This document shows, in pieces, positions 52,155 through 63,300 of a stretch of DNA of 64,000 nt. Made by a program: the position numbers and the translations under genes. This DNA comes from Pseudoteredinibacter isoporae_A. Its GTDB lineage: Bacteria > Pseudomonadota > Gammaproteobacteria > Pseudomonadales > Cellvibrionaceae. The DNA lies in assembly GCF_040372805.1 (NCBI RefSeq), contig NZ_BAABWJ010000001.1, positions 1,054,001-1,118,000 on the forward strand, read 5' to 3'. Each line of letters opens with the position of its first letter. Position 1 is the first letter of the stretch. The notes below the pieces were generated by a model that worked only from the letters and a program-made list of their open reading frames with translations, was not told where the DNA came from and searched no databases.

Positions 52155-53804
52155 ATGCGAACACAACTGGATAGCTGGCGCCGTTTGAAGGCGCTGGCCG
52201 AAGCCGCACGAGCTTGGTCCATGCAAGCATTGTTTTCCCAAGATGGAGAACGGGCCGACCGTTTCAGTGTTGAGCTACCAACTCTCTACTTGGATTACTC
52301 CAAGAACCTGATCAATGAAGAGGTGATGAGCAGCTTGTTTCAATTGGCTGAAGACGTCGGGCTGCCGGAGAAAACCCGGGCGATGTTTTCAGGCGAAGTT
52401 ATCAATACCACCGAGCAGCGCGCGGTGCTGCATACGGCTCTGCGAGATTCCAGTGGTTTGCCAATTCAGGTGAATGGGGAAGAGGTTCAAGCCAAGATCA
52501 CTGCAGAACTGCAGAACATGAAGCATTTTGTGGACTTGGTGCGAGATGGTGAGTGGCGCGGGAGCACCCGAAAGAAAATCCGGGATGTGGTCAGTCTGGG
52601 GGTGGGCGGTTCCAACCTCGGGCCCAAGATGGTCAGTCAGGCCCTGAAACCCTATGCCGACAGTGAGTTGCGGGTGCATTACGTGTCCAATGTTGACGGC
52701 AACAGTCTGGCGGAAACCCTACGGCCATTGAACCCGCAAACCGTGTTGTTTGTGGTCTCTTCCAAAACTTTTACCACCACTGAAACTATGACAAATGCCA
52801 GAACGGCATTGAACTGGCTTGAGTCGGCGCTGTTTGACAAGAAGGCCGTCGAAAAGCACTTTGTGGCGGTGACCTCAGCGTTTGATAAAGCCCGTGAGTT
52901 TGGTTTACCTTCGGATAATATCTTCGAAATGTGGGATTGGGTCGGCGGGCGCTTTTCATTGTGGTCAGCGATTGGGCTGCCCATTGCACTGGAATTGGGT
53001 TTTGACAATTTTGAAAAACTGCTTCGTGGCGCCGAGAGCATGGACCAGCATTTTCGTTCTGCGCCCATCAGCGACAACGCGCCGATTTTGCTGGCTTTAC
53101 TCAGTCTGTGGAATACCACGTTTTTAAATTTCCGTGCCCAGGCGATTCTTCCCTATGATCAAGGTTTGCATTTGTTTTCGGCTTACATGCAACAGGCTGA
53201 AATGGAAAGTAACGGTAAGTCGGTTAACATCCACGGTGAACCCATCGACTATCAAACGGTACCCCTAATATGGGGCCAAACCGGTATTGATGGGCAGCAC
53301 GCTTTTTATCAATACCTCCATCAGGGAATGAATGTCGTGCCGGCGGATTTTATTGGCTCGGTAAGCAGTGAAATCAATATTGAGCACCACCAGGACATCT
53401 TACTGGCAAACCTCATTGCGCAAAGCCAGGCACTTATGAATGGTGTGGATGCTAACAGCCTGCGACGGGCTGCACTGAGTTCGGGGTGTAAGCTGCAAGA
53501 GATGGAACAGGTCATTCCCCACAAAGTGCATCAAGGAAACCGACCGAGCAATACTATCCTATTGCCACGACTAGACCCGAATACACTGGGGGCGTTGATT
53601 GCACTCTATGAACACAAGATTTTTGCTCAAGGTATATTGTTGGATATTTGTTCGTTCGATCAGTGGGGCGTGGAGCTTGGTAAAAAGCAGGCGAACACAG
53701 TATTGAGCGCCCTGACTGAAAAAACTATCGTTCATGAAACCATGGATTCATCTACCCAGGCGTTGATTAACTATTACCATAAACATCGTTCGCAGAGCAG
53801 CTAG
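52155..53804 (+). CDS. pgi: Glucose-6-phosphate isomerase
   Basis: Interconverts fructose-6-P and glucose-6-P. 549 aa. PGI signatures: VSLGVGGSNLGPKMVSQAL, VSSKTFTTTETMTNARTA, GGRFSLWSAIGLPIALELGF, the catalytic Glu/His regions (YMQQAEMESNGKSVN, GQTGIDGQHAFYQYLHQG) and FDQWGVELGKKQAN. GGAGTG lies upstream of the ATG. It has an operator-covered promoter, so the GlcNAc regulon controls a pgi copy, linking NagB output (fructose-6-P) to glucose-6-P. Whether this is the only pgi is unknown. Confidence 0.96.
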   Translation: MRTQLDSWRRLKALAEAARAWSMQALFSQDGERADRFSVELPTLYLDYSKNLINEEVMSSLFQLAEDVGLPEKTRAMFSGEVINTTEQRAVLHTALRDSSGLPIQVNGEEVQAKITAELQNMKHFVDLVRDGEWRGSTRKKIRDVVSLGVGGSNLGPKMVSQALKPYADSELRVHYVSNVDGNSLAETLRPLNPQTVLFVVSSKTFTTTETMTNARTALNWLESALFDKKAVEKHFVAVTSAFDKAREFGLPSDNIFEMWDWVGGRFSLWSAIGLPIALELGFDNFEKLLRGAESMDQHFRSAPISDNAPILLALLSLWNTTFLNFRAQAILPYDQGLHLFSAYMQQAEMESNGKSVNIHGEPIDYQTVPLIWGQTGIDGQHAFYQYLHQGMNVVPADFIGSVSSEINIEHHQDILLANLIAQSQALMNGVDANSLRRAALSSGCKLQEMEQVIPHKVHQGNRPSNTILLPRLDPNTLGALIALYEHKIFAQGILLDICSFDQWGVELGKKQANTVLSALTEKTIVHETMDSSTQALINYYHKHRSQSS

Positions 53805-54180
53805 CCGTATAGAGTAGTCATGCCTGCTTTTACAGTGATTCAACGGTGTTATTGGCCAAGGCCTGGGGTTGTAGCCCATTGAGCACGCCCTGAGTCAGCT
53901 GCCTTACGAACTTTGCGCGGCCATCATTGCGGCTGCAAGGTTGCTTCTGTTGAGTGTTTAAGGTGTTGCCAGGGTTACGGCGCTGATGTGCTAATCAGGT
54001 TTCAATAGCACTATAGTAAATTTTAAGTTTGTCTTTTTTGGTTCTTTTGTACCTTATTTTCGGATTCTACGTTTCCAGCATCTTAGTAAAAATAATACAA
54101 AGCGCCGTAATATTGACCAGTCCAGTATGAAGTGGTAGTGTCGCGGCGCCTCATCCAACTTGAGGCGCGGCAATCAGTCC
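53805..54180. other. Non-coding stretch downstream of pgi
   Basis: No gene recognised in 376 bp. A stable hairpin GCGCCTCA-TCCAACT-TGAGGCGC (54146-54168) lies near its right end, without a T tract. The stretch probably contains the promoter of the giant downstream gene, but no clear -35/-10 pair can be called. Confidence 0.4.
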
Positions 54181-54367
54181 ATGCGGGGACTGAAAAGCCA
54201 AGTTTCTGAGTAAATAAAGTCAAATCATTACCTCAACAAAAGGGTACGCACCTTATGGTGCAAAGCCATATAGGTAAGGGATACCTGCTGTTACAGCGAA
54301 GGGCGTTAATCCTGGTGGGCGCCCACTGATTCGTTTAAAGGGATCCTGGGTATTAGGGAAGATAGTT
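54181..54367 (+). promoter_or_regulatory. Structured 5' leader of the giant gene, weakly riboswitch-like
   Basis: This leader contains GGTGCAAAGCCA (54257-54268), close to the ACGCAAAGCCA core of c-di-GMP-I (GEMM) riboswitches. GCACC-TTAT-GGTGC forms a hairpin just before it, and AGGT-AAGGGAT-ACCT and GCTG-TTA-CAGC hairpins follow. The usual 5' strand GGCAAACC is not visible, so the match is partial. A G/C palindrome GTGGGCGCCCAC (54315-54326) lies further on. A c-di-GMP switch would make sense before a large surface protein gene, but this is only a lead. Confidence 0.3.
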
Positions 54368-57300
54368 ATGTTAAGTCGACTGAAAGTCGCCGTCGCGTGT
54401 GCGCTGTGTTTTTCGTCTGTGTCTCATGCGCAGACCAATCTGGATGTCTATGAGTTGCGTTTTGCGTTCAAGGCTGACGGCCGGCCCATGTATGAGCAAA
54501 TCAATGTAGGCAGCGCCCAGACCCGCAATACCTTTCCTTCCGAGATTGCCCTTAGCGCGGGCACCTTGCAGAAATCTGGTCAAACCGTTTGGCAAGTGAC
54601 CAATAACTCCTCTGACACCCTGACGAATAGCCAATCTATTTTGTTGCTTGATCTCGAAATCGATCAGCAGAGCAATACCTATTTCAATGAGCGAGTAAAC
54701 GACGTCAAGACCGATGCGCCCCCGCATAGCGACCGCGATGGCTACGACTCCCAGGGTTTTTCAAGATGGAGTGTGGATGAGCTCGGTTACAGTGGCGGTC
54801 GCTTGGATGCGGCCTATCAGCTTTTTTATCTCGATAATCGCAATCATATTGCTTCCGCCGCCAACGATGTGGCGGTGGCCATGCAATACGATCTTGGCGA
54901 TCTTGCACCTGGAGAAAGCGTGTTTATTGAACTGCATTTAGGAGATAGCCCCGTGGGTGGTTTTAAGCAAGTGGACGATGACTCCGGGGATGCAGTGAAT
55001 ATCAATTCGGTCGCTTTTACTCGCCATGCGGCTTCCGGCGGTGGCGGCAGTGGTGGAGGCGGCGCTGGTGGTGGGGGTGCTGGAGGAGGCAGCGGAAGCA
55101 ATGTTATCGGTGTACCTCTACCGATCTGGATGTATCCGCTAATGCTACTTGCGCTTTTGAGTGTCGTCAGAAAGCAAAAACACATCGTAAGCAGCGTTGT
55201 TTTGCTCGTCGGTTTGGGGCTGGCTTCCCCTGAGTACAGTTACGCTCAAAATCCCAGCCCATCGGATCCCTTGTATTACGAAGTGTTGGAATCACTCAAC
55301 CGGGCGAGTGCTTATGTCGAAGAAGAGGGCGCGCGTTGGTATTTGGATCGCGATAAACGCTGTTTTGGTTGTCATATGCATTCGCAGTCTATTGTTGGCT
55401 TGGGTACGTCAGTTGGCAAAGCCGCCATCAATAAAGATGTGGCCGACTATATGATCGGTGAGGCAATTCACAAACAGGCTGCGGGTGGTGGGCTTTATCC
55501 GAACACTAGTAGTACCGACCCGCTTACGCAGACCACGCTAATGCTCTGGGCCATCGATTTGTGGCCTGAAACGGAACAAACCTTCCCGGTACGAGAGCGG
55601 GCACTGGGTTTCATAAAACCCAAATTACTCGTTCGTAGTGATCATGCTTACTGGGGACGGGATGATGACCGTGGTTGGTGGGCAACGAATTCAACGTTGT
55701 CGGCCATGAATATCAGTGTGGTGGTCAACTTTATTGAGGATAGTAAGCGTTATCCTAATATGTTGAATGATACTGACTTGCCCATTTATTTCGAAGCCTT
55801 GCTGCCGAAATTCGCAAACTATCTACTTGGGAAAGCGAATGAAACGGCACCCAATACAGACAACATTGCGCTGTCATTCAAAATGCGAGCGCTTGCGCAT
55901 TTAGCCAAGGCTTTACCCGCATCATCATTGCAGCAACAGGTTTCCCAAGAAGTGCTGGAGTTCAAGGCTCTATTGGTAAGCAGGCAAATGGCTGACGGCA
56001 GTTGGAAATTGAAGGAAGGTGATGCCGCAGGAGATGCGCTGTCAACGGCGGTGGTAGCGGGGACACTCAACGAGTTAAAAACTAATGGTGTTGTACTAGA
56101 AGATCATGATCGCACAGCTATCCGTTATTTATTAGATAGTCAGCACAAAAACGAACAGGAAGTGGCATTGCTGGGTAGTTGGGAAAGTGAAGCGTTTAAA
56201 ACTCGTATTAGCGCCACCAGCCTGGTAATGGGCTATCTTCCAATTGTGATAGAGAATTTGGTAAACGATGCCAGTTGCCATATCCCTATTCGCTCCCGAT
56301 CAAAGTACGGAAAAGTTCAGCTTAAGTGGAATCCGCGCAATAATGCCCGCTATACACTTCAACGGAAGAAAGATCTGGTTTCTGAATTTATGGATGTATC
56401 CGATTTCGATGCATCCAGAAAAACGTATCTGGATCAAAATGTTTCTGAAGGTGAAAATGTTTACTACCGTTTGGTTGAATACAATGAAAACGGCGTAAAA
56501 ATCTGTCAATCACAAACTGAATCTGCTTATGTTCCCCAGAAAATCAGTGAGCCTGGCACGAATATGGCTCCTTATATTGTATCCATTCCCAATCTCTTTG
56601 CAGAAACCGGTACAGAGTATCGTTATCAAATAGAAGCTGATGATCCAGATGGCGGTGCATTGGCCTACCGTTTGGTGAAAGGTCCAAACTCGGCATCAAT
56701 CGATAATAATGGCTTGTTAAGCTGGGACGTGGGTTCTCGCCCACGGCAATACAGTTTTCTGGTCGAAGTAAAAGATCCAAAGGGTGCAGCAGTTGTTCAG
56801 GAGTTTGAAGTAACCGCTGAAAGCCTGGGACAAATCAACAACATTCCTCTAATACATTCAACGGCACCGGTTCGTGCTTCAATTGGGTCGACTTATCGCT
56901 ATCAAGTCAATGCAGAAGATGAAGATGGTGACCGTTTAATCTATGTGCTGTCTGGACACTCTGCGCCTAGAGACATGACGATAAACCGGCTTACGGGTGA
57001 ATTGTCATGGGAACCTAACAATCTTCATAAAGAATACACCTTTGATATTCGCGTTGTTGATCAGAATGGTGGAGTTGGAATTGAAACCGTTGAGCTTAAA
57101 GTTTACCGAGGCCCCGAATTTATTTCGGCCCCAATGATTACGGCCGTGGCGGGTCAAGCCTATCGTTATCAATCCATCGCCGAAGATCTTGATGGTAAAG
57201 CCATTCAGTATTCCTTACTTGCCGGTCCCGAAGGCTTGAGCATCGATACGTCCAGTGGTGAGGTGACATGGCAGCCCACCATTGATAAACAGGGTAAACA

Positions 57301-60300
57301 TGAAGTCGTTCTGCTCGCCACGAACAGTGATGGCGGCCAAGGTGAACAGAGATACATTCTGAGCGTTAAGGTTGGCACGGATTTTCCTCCAATATTTGAG
57401 AGCAATCCTGTGACACAGGTTCAGGCTCGTAAAAGTTATCGCTACAATATTGTGGTGCGTGATCCAGAAGGAGCCTATGTTAGCGTTAAGTTGGAAAATC
57501 CGCTTGATGGAATGGTTATGTACAATGATCAGTATGTCAGCACGTACCATTCACCGTTTATTTCGTGGGTACCGAAACAGAAAGACTATGGAAAAAGCTT
57601 TCCTGTTAAACTGATAGCGACCGATCCGGCAGGAAATACCAGCACGCAAAGTTGGGAAATTGAGGTTTGGCCCCCCACATACAGTTCAGAGCCCTACGCA
57701 TACACAACGCCTCCTGGGAGTATTCGCGCGGAAAGTACCTGGACTTATTTTGTTGGTGTAACCGACCCTGATTCTGACACGCCTTATACTCTGAGTTTGG
57801 CCAGTTCCCCTGCTGGCGTGAGTTTGGATAATAATATTGTACGGTGGGTGCCAACAGAGAGTCAGGTTGGCAAACATACTATTGCCGTTGATATTGAGGA
57901 CAATACCGGAGCAAAAGGAAAGCACGAGTTTACAATCACGGTCTATCCGAAAAAATACAATCTTCCTCCTTACATTAATACGATTCCTAAAACCCAAATT
58001 CAATTTGGTGAAGAGTTTGTATACCGGCCCGGTGCTATTGACCCCGATGGCGATGAGCTTCAGATTAGTGTGAATGCCAGTGAGCCTGGTTTTACTGTAG
58101 ATGCGGATAAAAAGATTATTAGATGGACTGCGCCAAATGTCGAAAAAGACGTTACTGTAGACCTGGAAATCAGCGATGGGTTCGGCGGTAAAGTAGCACA
58201 AAGATTTGTGCTACTGGTCAGGGCTGACAGTGGTACGCCAAATCGGCCGCCTTATATTCTTTCTTCACCTGGAACCTCCGTTCTCGCGGGTCGAAGTTAT
58301 GGGTATCAAATGCGCGCTTCCGACAGGGAAGACAGCAGTCTCTTCTATCGTTTGGATACTGCTCCTGCAGGAATGGAGATTAATGGAAATCTCATCAGTT
58401 GGATACCAAACGAAAATGACGAAGGAGAGCACACGGTTGATATTGTTGTCTCTGATAGCGCCGGTGCAGAGGCACGTCAAAGTTTCCAGTTGAACGTTGA
58501 AGTTCGAAATCGTAAGCCTTTCTTTAACAGCAGTTTTCCAATTCCGGTACTGGGTAGAGAGTTTCATCATCGCGTTCATGCCCGAGACTATGATGGTGAT
58601 CCGGTTACTATTGAATTGGTAGCAGCTCCTGCGGGTATGACAATTGATGCGGCGGGTATCGTCAAGTGGACCCCGGTCGTGGGTGATCATTTGGTCCATA
58701 TTAGAATATCGGACCCCAAGGGTGCGAGTGACGAAAAGAAAGTTAGATTCAGTCTTAAAGAGCCAAATCGTAAACCGGTATTCAATATACCGCTTCCTCG
58801 TAATGCGACGATAGGAGTGCCCTATGAATACACCCCTAACGTCACGGATGCTGATGGAGATGATATAAAGCTTTCTATTGGCATGATCCCGAAAAATGTC
58901 CAATATGATTCTCTCACCGGGAAGATCTCTTTTCTTCCCAGTGTCGAACACCTTCCCTATGTCGCTTACCGATATCGAGCTACAGATGAGCATGGCGCTT
59001 ACTCGGAAATAGCCGGGTTTATCTATGTGCGAAGTCCGCATGGCAATAGTGCGCCAAATTTTGTATCCACTCCGCAGCAGAACATTACGATCGGTGAGAG
59101 CTGGAGTTACCGAGCCGAAGCCGTTGACCCTGATGGCGATCCTATTCAATATCGCTTTTCAAAAGCACCACTTGGGATGATTATTGATAATCAGAGTGGT
59201 TTGGTAAGTTGGCCATCTGCAACCGCAGGTACACACTCGATTCAAATCACAGCAATTGACAACAACGGTGGAAGCAAGACCCAATCGTTTAAGCTCTTTG
59301 TTTCAGGAACATTAGGCGGAGAAAGTCCTCCTTTTGTAAATGTTGCTACCTCACATTTAATCCAACTGAATACCGATTGGTATCTAAACCTCAACAGTGC
59401 CGATCCCGATGGAGACACTATTAGTCACCAGCTATTGCTTGCTCCGGAAGGTTTTAATCTCAATTCGGCAACCGGTGAAATCAACTGGCGACCTGAAGAG
59501 GTCGGCAATTATCTGGCGACCATTCAACTGAGCGACGGTTCCCACAAAACTGACATTCAACTGGAAATGGAAGTTACCGAACAGGCCGTAAACTATGCAC
59601 CCCGCTTTACCAGTGTACCCGTAAAGCAAGCAGCAGTAGGCAGTGCTTATAATTACACTGCCCAAGCGGTAGACGATAACGGCGACGAGATCGAATACAA
59701 ATTACTGCGTGGTCCGGTCGGCTTGCGAGTTCATGCCGTAAGTGGAGAATTTACTTGGGTGCCTAATGCCGGACAGCTGGGCAAACATCGCGTTATTGTG
59801 TCGGCAAATGATGGTGAGCACAGTACTTTACAAGGGTTCTCCATAACCACGACTGGGAGTGGGAATGGCACGGGCGGCGATGGCTTATCGTTGTCTTTGC
59901 CCTTGGCAAAACATCAATTGGACGCCAATGAAGAAATGGTACTTCGCCCGCAAGTCAGCAACGTCAGTGGTTCACTGCAAAGCCTGACCTTATCGATTAA
60001 CGGCGAATCAAAAACTCTCGCGGCCGACAACAGCTTCACTTTCTCGTCTGATCAGCCGGGGCGCTACGCTATTACTGTGGTCGCAAAAGATGATGATGAA
60101 GAAATCAGCATCGAAGAAGTAATATTTGTGCAGGACCCGAGCGATCAGCAAGCCCCTGCAATTGAATTCCACAATCCGGTTGATGGAATTGAGATGGCAA
60201 CCATCAAAGAACCTATTGATGTGATTGTCTCAGTGCAGGATGACAATGCTCTGACCTGGACATTGCATCTTAAAGACCTCAGCGACCGAAACGCTGAGCC

Positions 60301-63300
60301 CGAGTTATTATTTGAAGGCAGTGGCAATCTTGATAAAGCGACTGTGGGCAAATTGGACCCAACCCTTCGTGAAAACGGTATCTATTCCTTAACGCTTTCT
60401 GCCGAAGACGAAAGTGGTAACGGAACCGCTATAGAAACTCACGTAAACCTTGACGGTGATATGAAGCTTGGTCAGTTCTCCCTAAGCTTCAGCGACGTAA
60501 ACATTGATACCGTTGGCATTCCACTATTGGCAACTCGTAGCTACGATTCGCGCGCGCGTAATAGCAATGGCGATTTCGGTCATGGCTGGAAGTTGGATTA
60601 CTCTTATATCCGTATTTCCGAAAACGGTGTGCTGGGTAGAAAGTGGCTGCTCGAAGAATCGGGTTTTGGTCTGAATCGCAAATTCTGTTTTAACCCCAAC
60701 GGTGATCGCAATGTGTCGATCACCACACCCGATGGTGAAAACCACAGCTTTAAAGCTGTGGCCGTACCAGCTTGTTCAAGCATTGCCTCAAACCCGCATG
60801 CGACCTTCAGCCTGGAATATAAAGCCATCAATGGCAGCACCTCAACACTCGAGCAATTGGATTACGGCACCGTGCGAGTTCGCACACAAGGTGGCCGCAC
60901 CGGGGTGTATGAACTGGGTGGCGTTGAGCCAATCAACCCAAGAAACTACAAGTTGACTACCAAAGAAGGTGTGGAATATGTGCTGGATCAAAATTTCGGC
61001 ATTCGTAAAGTAACCACCGCAGAGGGGCACAGCCTGGATTTCACCGATTTTGGTATCGAGCACAGTCAAGGCCTGAATCTGGAAATCAAGCGCGATAATC
61101 AGGGACGAGTCACCAAGATCACCAAGCCGGATGGTGAGACACTGGAATACCGTTATGACAGTGCGGGCAACCTTGCGTCCAGTATCGATGAAAATGGCAA
61201 CATCAGTCATTACACTTACTACGATGGCAAACTTAAGCACTACCTGAAAGAAGTGTTTGACCCTCTCGGTAACCGCGCCAGTCGCATGGAGTACTCAGAT
61301 GATGGTCGTCTGGAAGCGCAAATCGATGCTCAAGGAAATCGTACTGAATTCAGTCACAATGTGAGCGGCCGAACCAGCCAAGTGAAAGACCGCAACGGCA
61401 ACATCAGCACTTACGTATACGACATCAACGGCAATGTTTTAGCCGAAACCAATGGTGAAGGTGAAACTACGACACGTGCGTACGATCAGGAAGACAATGA
61501 AATTCGCCGCGAAGATGCCTTGGGTAATGTCATGGCGTACAGTTACGATGTCAACGGTAACGTACTGACGGAAACCAATGCGCTGGGTGATACCACAACG
61601 ATGTCGTACAGTGGCCAGCAACTCACCAAAGAAGTAAACCCGTTGGGTGAAACCGTTGAGTTTACTTACAAAAATGATGCACGCGGTGTTGCAACTCGCG
61701 CGATAACGTCGGCAACTGACGGTGACGGCAGCAAACTTACGGTCGGCTATGACTGTAACTACGGCGCGGTGTTGAACGTACAAGACGCGGAAGGCTACAC
61801 CCGTAACTTCACCATCAACTGCAGAACCGGCCAAACAACGATAGAAACCGATGCTGAAGGTGTTTCCCGTCGTTTGCACAAAAACAAATCCGGACATTTG
61901 CTGGGTGAGGAAGTCGACTGGACCGATGAAAACGGCAACAGCCAAAAACTTAAAACAAACTATACCGTCGATGCCAAAGGCAACCGAACTGCAACAGAGT
62001 ATCCAAACGGCAGCAAAACCAAAGCCCGCTATAACTCCGTAGATCAAATGATCAGCGCTACGGATGCGCTAGGTCGTGAAACTCGCTACCAATACGATAA
62101 ACGCGGCAATCAAACCCAGGTAAGGTACCCCGACGGTAGTCAGGAACTAAAGCAATACGACGCGGAAGGCAATCTCATTGCCGAGACCGATGCCAATGGC
62201 AACACCACGCGCTATGTGTACGACAAAGCCAATCGCCAGATCGAGACACGTTATGCCGATGGCAGCGTCATCAAAAATGAGTATCTGGACAACGGCTGGC
62301 TGGCGGCTACCGTTGATGCTCGTGGCGCGAAAACACAATACCGTTACGACAAGGCAGGCAGACGTACCCAGATTATCGATGCTCTGGGTAACACCATGCG
62401 TTATGAGTACGATAAAGCCGGCCGAAAAGTGGCCGCGGTAGACGCTCGCGGTAATCGAACCGCTTACGAATACGACAAGGCAGATCGCCTAATCAAAACT
62501 ACTTTCGCCGATGGCACTAGCATTGGCCAACGTTATCTTAAAAACGGCTGGAAAAAATCCAGTACCGATCAGCTAGGTCGTGTAACGCATTACGGTTACG
62601 ACAAAAACGGACGACTCATCTCTGTGACCGATGCCGCTGGCGGTATCACCCGTTACAGCTACGACGAGCTGGGTAATAAACTCACCCAAACCGATGCAGA
62701 AGGCCGTGTGACTCGTTGGGCCTATGACGAAATGGGGAGAGTGATCAAGCGCATACTGCCCATGGGCCAATTCGAAACCATGGCCTATGACGCCACCGGC
62801 AATATGATCAGCCATACCGATTTCAATGGTCAGCTGAGCACATATGAGTATGACAACAGAGATCGCCGAATTCAGGCGAGCTATGCGGATGGGCGTATTG
62901 AAGAGTGGTCTTACGACAGCAACGGCAATACAGTAAGCCATTCCATAAACCTAGATGGCACAACCCGTACAACGGCCTTCGAATACGATGCTAGAAATCG
63001 TGTCATAAAAGAAACCTTGCCTAACAGCAAAGTGCTCGAATACCAATACGATGTCGCTGGTAATCGCACACAACTCAAAGAAACGGTTAATACAGAAACT
63101 AACATTACCCGTTTCACATTCGATGTACTGAACCGCTTGGCAAATACCATCGACAGTAATGGTACGACCGCCAATGAATACGACGCCGTTGGTAACAAGA
63201 GCAAAGAAACCAAGCCAAACGGCAACACCGTTCACTATGTGTATGACAACGTAAATCGCCTGACGCAGTTACGCCATGAAGACAGCAGCAATGTAGTATT

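Noticed and set aside
54146..54168. GCGCCTCA/TGAGGCGC hairpin as a pgi terminator
   Set aside because: It lies over 340 bp from the pgi stop codon and has no T tract.
55197..55454. Separate short gene starting inside the giant gene
   Set aside because: It is in a different frame from the CxxCH and cyclase-like sequence, which read continuously from the ATG at 54368.
58265..59149. 294-codon open frame on the minus strand
   Set aside because: It is antisense to the cadherin-like repeats of the giant gene; the protein matches no family, lacks a ribosome site and mirrors the repeat composition.
61439..62047. 202-codon minus-strand frame in the YD-repeat region
   Set aside because: Low-complexity shadow of the YD repeats, rich in V, F, I and G from reverse-complemented YD codons; no gene-like features.
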